Assembly: GCF_015477775.1 (NCBI RefSeq)
Contig: NZ_JADLQO010000008.1
Coordinates: 264,538 to 328,537, forward strand
Direction of reading: 5' to 3'
Source of the DNA: Nocardia abscessus
GTDB lineage: Bacteria; Actinomycetota; Actinomycetes; Mycobacteriales; Mycobacteriaceae
Length of the DNA: 64,000 nucleotides
The position numbers and the translations under genes are program-made. The notes beneath the pieces are model-generated. The model had not been told where the DNA came from, ran no database searches, and saw nothing but the letters and a program-made list of their open reading frames with translations. Positions 1 through 7,770 of this stretch are shown one piece after another; positions within the stretch are counted from its first letter, which is position 1; each line of letters starts with the position of its first letter.

Positions 1-391
1 CGGCCGTCCAGGTCAGCACCGTGTAGATGTCATCGTGCGCGGCGGGAAACGGGTGCTCGGGGGCCAAGCGGTAGCCCACCGAGATGACCGTGGCGCCGGA
101 GCCGGTGGCGAGCAGCGCGCCCCACGGATGCTCGGTGTCCAGATCGCCCATGACGAATCCGCCGCCGTGCAGCCACAAGATAGCCCCCTGTGCCCGGTGC
201 GGCCGATAGATCCGGATCGGCACATCGGAATCGCCAGGCACGGTGCGATTTTCGATCTCCAGCTCCGCCGTCTCCGGTACGGCGATCGCGGCGGCCAGCT
301 CGGCGAGGTTCTCGCGGGCGGTGACCGGGTCGCTCAGGTCGGCCGGGGGGAACAGCGGGATGAATGCTTCGAGTTCGGGATCGATGATCAT
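1..391 (-). CDS. alpha/beta hydrolase (HSL/esterase type), C-terminus outside window
   Basis: Only the first ~130 codons are present; the gene runs off the left edge. Reading the minus strand from ATG at 391 gives MIIDPELEAF..., then the oxyanion-hole motif LHGGGFVMGD near residue 75 followed by GYRLAPEHPFPAA, the two signatures of the hormone-sensitive-lipase family of carboxylesterases. The nucleophile serine and the rest of the triad lie outside. Substrate cannot be told. Its start codon is preceded by a ~110-bp leader that is almost identical to the one in front of the 2660 gene, so the two are probably co-regulated by the two-component system encoded between them. Confidence 0.85.
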   Translation of the reverse strand, partial: MIIDPELEAFIPLFPPADLSDPVTARENLAELAAAIAVPETAELEIENRTVPGDSDVPIRIYRPHRAQGAILWLHGGGFVMGDLDTEHPWGALLATGSGATVISVGYRLAPEHPFPAAHDDIYTVLTWTA

Positions 392-500
392 GCCGACGAT
401 CGTCGCGTCCGCCGGGTATGCTCCGCTTCCGGCGACGGGAGTCGCTGTCTACGTGAATGCGCGTACGAAGATGACTGTCAGCTGCGTCGTTCGTCGTACC
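392..500 (-). promoter_or_regulatory. conserved promoter/leader, copy A
   Basis: Read on the minus strand this block ends at the hydrolase ATG and matches the block at 2550-2659 along its whole length. Conserved parts are TACGACGAMCGACGCAG, the dyad TACGCGCATTCACGTA (TACG-N8-CGTA), the stem-loop half GCGAC-TCCC-GTCGC, and GACGATCG just before the ATG. The TACG dyad is a plausible binding site for the NarL-type regulator at 598-1275; this is inference. Confidence 0.7.
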
Positions 501-597
501 GGCGGTGGTCGAACGAACACCGGGCGTACCGAAATATGCGCAGCGGCAAGGTGTGTTCGCGGCGCTGCCCCGCCAGAGACGGGCGAACCGCCGACAG

Positions 598-1275
598 CTA
601 CGAGGTGAAGTCGCTCAGCCCGGTCTGGTAGGCGATCACGACCAGCTGCGCGCGGTCGCGCGCACCCAGTTTCACCATCGCGCGGCTGACATGGGTGCGC
701 GCGGTGGCGGGACTGAGGAACAACGCGGCGCCGATCTCGTCATTGCTCATGCCCTGCCCCACCAATGCCAGCACTTCGCGCTCACGGTCGGTCAGCACCG
801 CGAGCCGGTCTTCGGCGGACTTGGCAGCTCTGCGCTGCGCGGTGAACTGGCTGATGAGGCGGCGGGTGACCCGAGGCGCGAGCAGCGCCTCACCGGCGGC
901 GACCACCCGGATGGCGTGCAAGAGTTCGGCGGGACCCGCGTCCTTGAGCAGGAATCCGCTCGCACCCGCTTGCAGGGCGTCGAAGACGTTCTCGTCGGTG
1001 TCGTAGGTCGTCAGGATCAGGACCTTGACCCGTTCCAACCCGTTGGCCTCGGCGATCTGTGCGGTGGCCCGTATTCCGTCCAGCCGTGGCATGCGGATGT
1101 CCATGAGGACGACGTCGGGGCGGCGGGCGCGGGCGAGTTCGACGGCTTCCGCGCCGTTGGTGGCTTCACCGACCACCGTGATGTCGTCCTCCAGGTCGAG
1201 CAGAACCTTGAAGCCGGAGCGGACCAGACGTTCGTCGTCGGCGAGCAGCACCTTGATCGGCGGTGTGGAGTTCAC
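598..1275 (-). CDS. NarL/LuxR-family response regulator
   Basis: A 225-residue regulator with an N-terminal receiver domain (acidic pair DD at 13-14, phospho-acceptor D59 in VVLMDIRMP, K111 in LLKDAG) and a C-terminal LuxR-type helix-turn-helix (LTDREREVLALVGQGMSNDE, then ARTHVSRAMVKLG). Length is normal for the family. Its ATG overlaps the stop of the histidine kinase by four bases (ATGA at 1272-1275), so the two are translationally coupled. The flanking genes carry twin leaders with a dyad that this protein may bind. The signal sensed is unknown. Confidence 0.95.
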   Translation of the reverse strand: MNSTPPIKVLLADDERLVRSGFKVLLDLEDDITVVGEATNGAEAVELARARRPDVVLMDIRMPRLDGIRATAQIAEANGLERVKVLILTTYDTDENVFDALQAGASGFLLKDAGPAELLHAIRVVAAGEALLAPRVTRRLISQFTAQRRAAKSAEDRLAVLTDREREVLALVGQGMSNDEIGAALFLSPATARTHVSRAMVKLGARDRAQLVVIAYQTGLSDFTS

Positions 1276-2525
1276 AGGTGCGATCCGACCGGGGTGAGGG
1301 GAAGGCGGGCACTGACCTCGAACCCGCCGTCGGGACGTGACGTCGCGTCGAGTTCGCCGCCGAGCAGCTGACAGCGTTCCCGCATTCCGACGATGCCGCG
1401 GCCGGTCGTGGGTGAGCTGCCGGTGCGGGGCGGAACGTGAGCGGTGTCGCGGCGGCGGCCCGCATCGATCACCCGTATCCGCAAGGCGTCGATGCCGGGT
1501 TCGAGCGCCACGGTCACCCGGGTCGGGCCGACGTGGCGGATCACGTTGGTGATCGATTCCTGCACGATGCGGTACGCGGCGCTGCCTACCGCGCTCGGGA
1601 GCGGTGTCACCGGGGCGGTCTGCTCGAAAGCGATGTCGAGCCCGGCATCGCGGGCCTTGCCGACGAGTTCATCGATCTGACCGAGACCGGGGTAGGGCTC
1701 GCGCTCGTCGCCATCGCGCAGAACACCGAGAATGGCACGCATCTCGTGCAGGGCCCGCGAACTGGTCTGCTCGATGGTGCGCAATGCTTCGCGGGCCTGT
1801 TCCGGTCGCTTGTCGAGCACGTGTGCGGTGACACCGGCCTGCACGTTGATGATGGCGATGGCGTGAGCGACGGTGTCGTGGACTTCGCGGGCGATCCGCA
1901 GCCGTTCGGCGTCGACTCGCGCCCTGGCTTCTTCGTCGCGGGACCGTTCCGCCAGCTCTGCCCGCTCTTGCGCATCGGCGGCGATGACCCGGCGGGATCG
2001 GACGGACTCGCCGAGCGTCGTGCTGATCACGGACGCGCCGATCCGGAAGAACACCCATCCGATTGCCACGATCGGCTCGACATCCGCCGCGGCGATCAAC
2101 CAGCCGATGGCGAGCACCGTGATGCCGCCACCGGCGATCATCAGCGAGCGCCACCCGTCGCCATAGGCGGCGAGGGTGTACAGGGCGACGAAGAGCGCGA
2201 GATAGGACAGTCGATCGGGGAAGTCGAAACCGAAATAGATCAGGCTGGCCAGCGCCGTGACCAGGAATACCGGGACCGGCCACCGGCGGCGCGCGGCGAC
2301 GGCCACGCCGCTGACGAGCAGCAGGGCGTATCCGATGCCAGAGACCGGCGTCGAGACCGGCTCGAGCGGCACCGGGATCGCGGCACTCAGAACCTGGATC
2401 ACGGTGACGAACAGCGCCAGCGCGATATCCGAGAACCAGACGGGCCGAGGTGAGGACCGGGCAGACAGTTGTCGCGTCACCGCCCGCAGAACCATGCCGT
2501 GAGAGTACGGCATCCGCGAGTGCAC
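1272..2525 (-). CDS. two-component sensor histidine kinase (HisKA_3 type)
   Basis: A membrane sensor kinase of up to 417 residues. About five hydrophobic segments fill residues 30-175; a coiled linker follows (ERAELAERSRDEEARARV). The dimerisation/phosphoacceptor motif is AREVHDTVAH with H216, and the ATPase domain shows an N-box ESITNVIRH (323-331) and a G-box GIVGMRERCQLLGG. It partners the overlapping response regulator. There is little extracytoplasmic sequence, so the stimulus is probably sensed in or near the membrane. Starts at 2513 (ATG) and 2495 (ATG) are also possible; none has a strong ribosome site. Confidence 0.93.
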   Translation of the reverse strand: MHSRMPYSHGMVLRAVTRQLSARSSPRPVWFSDIALALFVTVIQVLSAAIPVPLEPVSTPVSGIGYALLLVSGVAVAARRRWPVPVFLVTALASLIYFGFDFPDRLSYLALFVALYTLAAYGDGWRSLMIAGGGITVLAIGWLIAAADVEPIVAIGWVFFRIGASVISTTLGESVRSRRVIAADAQERAELAERSRDEEARARVDAERLRIAREVHDTVAHAIAIINVQAGVTAHVLDKRPEQAREALRTIEQTSSRALHEMRAILGVLRDGDEREPYPGLGQIDELVGKARDAGLDIAFEQTAPVTPLPSAVGSAAYRIVQESITNVIRHVGPTRVTVALEPGIDALRIRVIDAGRRRDTAHVPPRTGSSPTTGRGIVGMRERCQLLGGELDATSRPDGGFEVSARLPLTPVGSHL

Positions 2526-2549
2526 GCACTTCGCTCCGGGCGCGCGATC

Positions 2550-2659
2550 GGCTACGACGACCGACGCAGCCGATCGCGCTGTTCCTACGCGTATTCACGT
2601 AGACGGCGACTCCCGTCGCCGGAAGCCGGGCATGCCCGGCCGCCACGACGATCGACGGC
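2550..2659 (+). promoter_or_regulatory. conserved promoter/leader, copy B
   Basis: Second copy of the leader seen at 392-500, again ending exactly at a start codon. It contains CTACGCGTATTCACGTAG (CTACG-N8-CGTAG dyad) and a perfect stem CGGCGAC-TCCC-GTCGCCG. It lies between the divergent histidine kinase and the membrane-protein/multicopper-oxidase operon, so it may drive or repress the operon. Confidence 0.7.
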
Positions 2660-3076
2660 ATGAAAAGAGCCTTCACCGGCCTGGCGGCCCTGCTGCTGCT
2701 CGCCGTCATCGCCCAGTTCTATCTGGCCGCCAGCGGTGCGTTCGACACCGCGCCCGTCGATGAATCCTTCCAGCCGCATCGCACGCTCGGATACGGGATC
2801 CTCGTCTTCGCGTTCGTGATCACGATCGCCGCCGCCGTCGCCCGGATGCCGCGACGGCTCATCGGGCTGGCCGGTCTGGTCACCGGGTTGGTGATCGGTC
2901 AGTCGGTGATCCGGGAAGTCGCCAGATCGGTCGGTGACGGCTCGAGCGGCGGCCATCTCGTCTTCGGCCTGCACGCCATCAACGGGCTGGTCATCATCGG
3001 CGTGATCGGGATGATCGTGCGGCAGTCGCGGAAGGCAGCGTGGAAACCGGCCGAACCCGTGCGAACGGCGTCATGA
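2660..3076 (+). CDS. small four-helix membrane protein (DUF6220-like)
   Basis: A 138-residue integral membrane protein with four hydrophobic segments (about 5-25, 48-66, 74-92, 108-128) and a conserved-looking HRTLGYGILVFAFVITIAA and FGLHAINGLVIIGVIGM. This layout resembles DUF6220 proteins; no enzymatic function is known. The gene ends in ATGA, whose ATG opens the multicopper oxidase, so the two are translationally coupled and probably act together at the membrane. It starts directly after leader copy B. Confidence 0.85.
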   Translation: MKRAFTGLAALLLLAVIAQFYLAASGAFDTAPVDESFQPHRTLGYGILVFAFVITIAAAVARMPRRLIGLAGLVTGLVIGQSVIREVARSVGDGSSGGHLVFGLHAINGLVIIGVIGMIVRQSRKAAWKPAEPVRTAS

Positions 3077-5028
3077 CCACAGCCACTTGGATCATCGTGG
3101 ACCATGCCCTCGCGCTGCTGAGTGTCGTCGCGTGGTTCGCGGCAGGCGGCACCATGGCGCTGCGGCGCGCCGGGCTCGCCCTGGCTCTCCTGGTCGTGGC
3201 GCTGCTGGTGACGTCGGCCAGGGCGGTGCCTGTCGCGGTGCTGGCCGGTCGAGGCTGGTGGTTCGTCCAAGAGAAGGTGCTCTTCGGGCTGCCGATGCTC
3301 GTGGTGGCCGCATCGGTCGCCACGGTGGTCGCTGGATCTCGGCTGCTCGCGCAGGCCAGGGGTAGCCGATGGCCGCGAACCCACGATGCGGCAGGCGTCG
3401 TCGCGCTGCTCACCGCGGCTTATGCCGCGTTGGCGGGTTTCGTGGTGAGCTTCCTCGTCGGATACCCCCTCAGCTTCGGCATCGTGCTGATCACGATTGC
3501 CCTGGTGTCGGCGGCCGTGCTGCTGACCGCGCGAGTGCTGGAGACACCGAGCGAAGAACCCGATACCGATGACCGGCCTGAGGTTTCGCGCCGCCGCTTC
3601 CTCGGCGTTGCCGGTGGTGTGGTCGTGGTCGGGGCGGCCGGTACCGGCGTCGGCCTGTCGGTGCGGTCCGCCGCGTCGGCGACCGACGGAGGCGGTCCCG
3701 GTCCGGCATCGCATGCGGCCGTACCCGTGACCGAACTGCGGGGCGCCGAAACCCCGGCGCCGGGCGGTGTCCGGCGCGAACACGTACTGGTCGCCCGAAA
3801 AGCCACCGTGCGCACTGAGTCCGGACGCGACATCGACGCCTGGACCTTCGACGGCACGGTGCCCGGCCCGCAGCTCACGGCCACCCAAGGAGATCTGATC
3901 GAGGTCAGGCTGATCAACCACGATCTCGGCGACGGAGTGACCCTGCACTGGCACGGCTACGACGTGCCGTGCGGGGAGGACGGTGCCGCGGGCCTCACCC
4001 AGGATGCCGTGGCACCCGGCGGCGAATTCGTCTACCGGTTCCGCGCCGACCAAGTGGGAACCTACTGGTATCACACCCATCACGCGTCGCACATCGGCGT
4101 ACGCCGGGGGCTCTACGGCGCCCTCGTCGTGAAACCTCGCGCGGAAGACAACACCGAACAACTGGATCTGACTCTGCTCGTGCACACCTTCGACGGCAAG
4201 GCCACCATCGCGGGCGGCGCCGAACGAATCGCACCGCCGGGCACCGCGGTCCGGCTGCGGCTGATCAATACCGACTCCGATCCGCACATGTTCGCGCTGG
4301 CGGGCACCTCGTTCCGGGTGGCGGCCGTCGACGGCCGCGACCTGGAGCAGCCGGGCGAGATCATCCGGACCACGCTGCGGCTGCCCGCGGGCGGGCGTTA
4401 CGACCTCGTGTTCGTCATGCCGAGCACATCCGTGGCGCTGGCAGTCGACGACCGCGCTGCCACCGTGTGGTTGCGGCCCCGGTCCGGCGCCCCCGACGGC
4501 GAGCCGTCCACACAGGACATCGCCGGATGGCCCGAACTCGACCTGCTGACGTACGGAACTCCGGTTCCCGCCGCGTTGCGCACCGACGCCGTCGACCGGC
4601 ACTTCACCCTGGTTCTCGACCGTGGGCCGGCCATGGTCGACGGTTCACCGGCGTACGCGCACACCGTCAACGGCCGTGGACACCCAACGATCCCCGATCA
4701 GCTCGTCGCCGAAGGCGACATCGTCCGGTTCACCGTGGTCAACCGCAGCCGTGAGACCCACCCCTGGCATCTGCACGGCCATCCGGTGCTGATCCTGTCC
4801 AGAGACGGAGCGCCGTCGACGGGCAGCCCACTGTGGGTCGATACCTTCGACGTTCGTCCTGGCCAGGTATGGGAGGTCGCGTTCCGCGCCTCGAATCCGG
4901 GCATCTGGATGAATCACTGCCACAACCTGCCTCACGCGCACCAAGGGATGATGCTGCGTCTGCGCTACGACGGCTTCACCACCCCGTTCAGCGGTATGCA
5001 CACCGTCGGATCGAGCCACCACCGCTGA
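3073..5028 (+). CDS. membrane-anchored multicopper oxidase
   Basis: A 651-residue fusion. Residues 1-155 hold four to five transmembrane helices, then a Tat-like signal SRRRFLGVAGG (172-182) leads to an exported multicopper oxidase. All copper motifs are present: HWHG (292-295), YWYHTHHASH (331-340), HPWHLHGHP, and the C-terminal HCH-N3-H-N3-GM (HCHNLPHAHQGMM) that supplies type 1, 2 and 3 ligands. The enzyme should oxidise a substrate outside the cell using O2; phenolics or metal ions are typical for the family but the substrate is not readable. The start at 3073 is chosen because ATG overlaps the preceding stop; an in-frame ATG at 3040 exists. It forms an operon with the 2660 gene. Confidence 0.93.
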   Translation: MTTATWIIVDHALALLSVVAWFAAGGTMALRRAGLALALLVVALLVTSARAVPVAVLAGRGWWFVQEKVLFGLPMLVVAASVATVVAGSRLLAQARGSRWPRTHDAAGVVALLTAAYAALAGFVVSFLVGYPLSFGIVLITIALVSAAVLLTARVLETPSEEPDTDDRPEVSRRRFLGVAGGVVVVGAAGTGVGLSVRSAASATDGGGPGPASHAAVPVTELRGAETPAPGGVRREHVLVARKATVRTESGRDIDAWTFDGTVPGPQLTATQGDLIEVRLINHDLGDGVTLHWHGYDVPCGEDGAAGLTQDAVAPGGEFVYRFRADQVGTYWYHTHHASHIGVRRGLYGALVVKPRAEDNTEQLDLTLLVHTFDGKATIAGGAERIAPPGTAVRLRLINTDSDPHMFALAGTSFRVAAVDGRDLEQPGEIIRTTLRLPAGGRYDLVFVMPSTSVALAVDDRAATVWLRPRSGAPDGEPSTQDIAGWPELDLLTYGTPVPAALRTDAVDRHFTLVLDRGPAMVDGSPAYAHTVNGRGHPTIPDQLVAEGDIVRFTVVNRSRETHPWHLHGHPVLILSRDGAPSTGSPLWVDTFDVRPGQVWEVAFRASNPGIWMNHCHNLPHAHQGMMLRLRYDGFTTPFSGMHTVGSSHHR

Positions 5029-5358
5029 CGACCGCGCGATCGCCGACGAACCTCCTCGGTTTCATCGGCTCGCAGAAGCCGACTCGCGGGTGGGTGGCGT
5101 CCCGAGAATCACCCTCCGCGGGAGCGGTTACGGAAATCGAGGCAGGCGCGGCCGTCGGCGGGTGGTTGGGAGGCCGCCATGGCTTCCGTGTATGCGCGCA
5201 AGCCCTCGGCCGGCTTGCCCGCCATGTTCTCGAGCTGTTCCGGCCGCAGGTGCTTTCCGAATGCGGCGGCGTCCAGCAGTTGTCTGCGCGAGCGGCGGCT
5301 GCATTGCCGGTAGCCGAGACGGGTGACCCGGGAACGTATTGGCGAAAGTGGCTCGCTT
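5029..5358. other. 330-bp intergenic stretch without convincing gene
   Basis: Lies between the multicopper oxidase and the convergent TetR gene. A minus-strand open frame over 5109-5280 reads somewhat like a protein tail (FGKHLRPEQLENMAGKPAEG) but has no start of its own and no recognised family, so it may at most be a remnant. No clear terminator was seen. Confidence 0.4.
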
Positions 5359-5961
5359 TCAGTCGAATTGGGTTTCGATCGTGTGTGCGGCTGCCTCGAC
5401 GACGGTGCGGATCCGTGTCGCGGGCAGGGCGGAGTCGGGGAAGAAGATCTGGCGGTTGACCAGTCCGTCGATGACGGTGACGCAGAATTCGGCGGCCGTG
5501 GCGTCCACTGGGTGGCCCGCTTCCTCGTACCGGTCGCGGACCAGTTGGACGAAAGCGGCTCGTGCCGTCTCGAAGTGGCGGTGCAACTCGGGGTTGGTGC
5601 GTGCTTCGGCGAGTAGATGATGCCTGGCGAGCACCCGGTACCGGGCATGCGGTCCGGTCATCTCGAGGACGAAGTTCACGGCGAGGTCGGCGAGGGTCGG
5701 TGTCGACGCCGCCGGGGTGTGGAAGTGGCGCGCGGCGACGGCCATGTCCTGCGCGAACAGTTCGTCGGAAGCCATCTCGAGCAGCCGTTGCCGGGTCGGC
5801 GCGTGATAGTTGACCGAGCCGGGTGGCAGCTGTGCGGCCGCGTCGACCGCGCGATGGGTGAGACCGCGCGGACCGTGGTCACCGAGCACGCGCAGTGCGG
5901 CGGCGGCGATCTCGGCGCGCCGCCGTGCTGAGTCCGTCCGCTGCCGCCTCGGTTGTGTCAT
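5359..5961 (-). CDS. TetR/AcrR-family transcriptional regulator
   Basis: A 200-residue repressor. The N-terminal helix-turn-helix is ARRRAEIAAAALRVLGDHG, then RGLTHRAVDAAAQLPPGSVN with the typical SVNYHAPTRQRLLEM recognition-helix context; the C-terminal ligand domain is not assignable. The ATG at 5961 (MTQPRRQRTD) is preferred because the longer frame would start inside the operator at 6004-6033. It is divergent from the PhlG-like hydrolase, with a 30-bp dyad between, so it most likely represses both genes and responds to the hydrolase substrate. Confidence 0.93.
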   Translation of the reverse strand: MTQPRRQRTDSARRRAEIAAAALRVLGDHGPRGLTHRAVDAAAQLPPGSVNYHAPTRQRLLEMASDELFAQDMAVAARHFHTPAASTPTLADLAVNFVLEMTGPHARYRVLARHHLLAEARTNPELHRHFETARAAFVQLVRDRYEEAGHPVDATAAEFCVTVIDGLVNRQIFFPDSALPATRIRTVVEAAAHTIETQFD

Positions 5962-6003
5962 GTCACGAAACCTACCGAGCGCGGGTCGCGGCGCGGCGGT
6001 CCG

Positions 6004-6033
6004 AGATAGTCTCAACACATGTTGAGACTATCT
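6004..6033. promoter_or_regulatory. TetR operator: 14-bp perfect inverted repeat
   Basis: Arms AGATAGTCTCAACA and TGTTGAGACTATCT are exact reverse complements separated by CA. The site lies between the TetR start (5961) and the hydrolase start (6037), ending four bases before the latter, and would block both promoters. Such length and symmetry are typical of TetR operators. Confidence 0.85.
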
Positions 6034-6036
6034 GGC

Positions 6037-6945
6037 ATGCCGCGTCGGCGCGCGCTGGCGATCGCGGCTGTCGCGACGGGCGCGTTCACCGTCGCGACGA
6101 CCAGCGCTTTCGCCCGCGCGCAGCATTACGGGGACAACATCCGCTACGCGGGATACTCACCGGAGGACAAGGCCGAGCCGTACGCGCGATTCATGGCCGA
6201 GCGCACGGCGCCGCCGCAACCCGCTGTCACGGCCGCCTGTGCGGGAGCGGCCACGCCCCGCGAGCGGATCCCCGCCTTCTCGTCCCTGGTGACCGATCTC
6301 GCGCCGACGGGATACTCGCCGGTCGAGACCGGGTACGGGCAAACCGACGCGGGGACGGTGTGGGTCGCGGTACGCACCGAGATGCCGCGCGTGACGGCGG
6401 CGATGTGGGACTGGTGGTTCGGCTGGCACATGGTCGAGTCCGCGCGGTACAAGCTGTGGCATCCGGACGCGCACCTGTACAGCGAAGTGGCCGCCGACCG
6501 GCTCGCCCGGCCGATGCCCGACCGGGACAGGTACGTCGGAAACATCTCCTATGTGGACGAGTACATCGGCCCGAAGCTGCAGCAACTCGCCATCGCGTTC
6601 CATGACCCGAAGGCATACGGGTTCACCGTACCCGACGATCACACTGTGATCCTGGGCCGCGTCGGCAGCAGCGTGGCGCCGGTGGACCTGGGCTGGCTGG
6701 CCCACCAAGTGCGGCCCATCCCCGGAGGCTGCGAGATGCGCAGCCGCTTCTATCTCCGGCTGTACGGCATGCACGCACCCGACCCGCTGCGCACCGCACG
6801 CGCGATCCAGCGGGGGGCCGCCGCCGATGTGGGAGATCTGCTCCCCGGCATGGACCTCGCCCGCGACCTGCTGATGCACTGCGGTCAGGAAATGAACCAT
6901 CTCGCCCAGTTCCTGCCGGAGTTGTACAACGAATTCAAGGAGTGA
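6037..6945 (+). CDS. DAPG hydrolase (PhlG)-family zinc hydrolase
   Basis: A 302-residue protein resembling 2,4-diacetylphloroglucinol hydrolase PhlG, which cleaves a C-C bond of a phloroglucinol ketone with a zinc held by two His and two Glu. Matching positions are visible: H131 in WDWWFGWHM, E175 in SYVDEYIG, and H281/E285 in HCGQEMNHLA (HxxxE). The first ~28 residues look like a Tat/Sec signal (MPRRRALAIAAVATGAF... ending ARAQ), unusual for this family. The ATG at 6037 is preferred over 6019 because the latter lies inside the operator. The natural substrate is unknown; polyketide-type phenolic ketones are likely. Confidence 0.8.
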   Translation: MPRRRALAIAAVATGAFTVATTSAFARAQHYGDNIRYAGYSPEDKAEPYARFMAERTAPPQPAVTAACAGAATPRERIPAFSSLVTDLAPTGYSPVETGYGQTDAGTVWVAVRTEMPRVTAAMWDWWFGWHMVESARYKLWHPDAHLYSEVAADRLARPMPDRDRYVGNISYVDEYIGPKLQQLAIAFHDPKAYGFTVPDDHTVILGRVGSSVAPVDLGWLAHQVRPIPGGCEMRSRFYLRLYGMHAPDPLRTARAIQRGAAADVGDLLPGMDLARDLLMHCGQEMNHLAQFLPELYNEFKE

Positions 6946-7285
6946 TCACTGCCGGTCATCCGACGCGAGTCGAATCATTCGGAGGTGGGCTGGACGCTCA
7001 TCGCGGGTGAGTCGGAACGGGAAGGAGCTCTCCCGGTCGGATTCGCGCTGGTACTTCGCGTAGCGGGGCTGAGCTGTGACCCGGTGGCGCTGGCTTCGGC
7101 TCCTCGACCGGTGCTTCTCGATTCTGATCGGTCCGTGGACTCGCATAGCTGCCGCCCCGAAATAGCCCATGAGTAGCCGACCGCGAGATTCGCGCGAAGC
7201 CGGTGTGTGAAGGGCAAGAGCATGTTGACGGATGAAAGGCGTGCCGGGCAGAATCGGCCGCGTTGGTACGGGGGGTGGAGGAGTT
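6946..7285. other. 340-bp intergenic stretch
   Basis: No supported gene. Short open frames on both strands (for example 6985-7176 plus, 6946-7170 minus) match nothing and have no ribosome site. The last part carries the ribosome site GGAGGAG for the 7286 gene. No terminator-like hairpin stands out. Confidence 0.4.
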
Positions 7286-7744
7286 ATGCGCGTAAAAACC
7301 GATATACATTTCGCCGTCGCCGTCGATCCTGCACAGGTCTTCGATGCGCTCGCGGCGATCGAATTGCTTCCTGAATGGTCGGTGTATTCGGATGCGCGCG
7401 TGGCCTCTCGCGACGAATCCGGCAGGCCGCAGCGGGTCTACGTCACCGCGGACACGTTCCTCGGCAGGTCCGATCTGCAGGTGCTGGAATACGAGTGGAC
7501 CGCTGACCGCGTGTCGTGGCAGGTCGTGGACAGTTGCAACGGGCTCGGCGGCGGTGGCTGGTTCGAGGTGTCGCGGGAGGGTGCGGATACCCAGGTCTGG
7601 TACCACACCGAGATGCACTCCTCCCTGTTGCTCCCAGGACTTCTGCTCAAACGCAGTGTTCGACGAGAGAGCGAAACCGTCGTGCAGAACTTCATCGAAT
7701 TCGCCGAGGGATTCAGCGAACCCCCGAATTCTCGCGCGGTATAG
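7286..7744 (+). CDS. SRPBCC / polyketide cyclase-like protein
   Basis: A 152-residue START-fold protein (MRVKTDIHFAVAVDPAQVFD, then LPEWSVYSDARV and a final long helix RRESETVVQNFIEFAEGF). Members bind hydrophobic ligands and range from cyclases to lipid-binding proteins; no catalytic motif is readable. The ATG at 7286 follows GGAGGAG at seven bases, so the upstream 18 codons in the same frame are not counted. It stands alone, convergent with the protease-nuclease gene. Confidence 0.85.
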   Translation: MRVKTDIHFAVAVDPAQVFDALAAIELLPEWSVYSDARVASRDESGRPQRVYVTADTFLGRSDLQVLEYEWTADRVSWQVVDSCNGLGGGGWFEVSREGADTQVWYHTEMHSSLLLPGLLLKRSVRRESETVVQNFIEFAEGFSEPPNSRAV

Positions 7745-7770
7745 CGATCACGTATCGCACCCGGTCGGCC

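Noticed and set aside
1437..2453. 338-codon plus-strand open frame over the histidine kinase
   Set aside because: It is antisense to a clear kinase; composition is Gly/Arg/Asp rich without domains, as expected for shadow frames at this GC.
2899..4602. 567-codon minus-strand frame over the multicopper oxidase
   Set aside because: Shadow of a gene with complete copper motifs.
5109..5280. protein-like tail on the minus strand (FGKHLRPEQLENMAGKPAEG)
   Set aside because: No start, no family match and too short to call a pseudogene with confidence.
6985..7176. 63-codon plus-strand frame in the 6946-7285 gap
   Set aside because: No ribosome site and no family; overlapping minus-strand frames look equally plausible.
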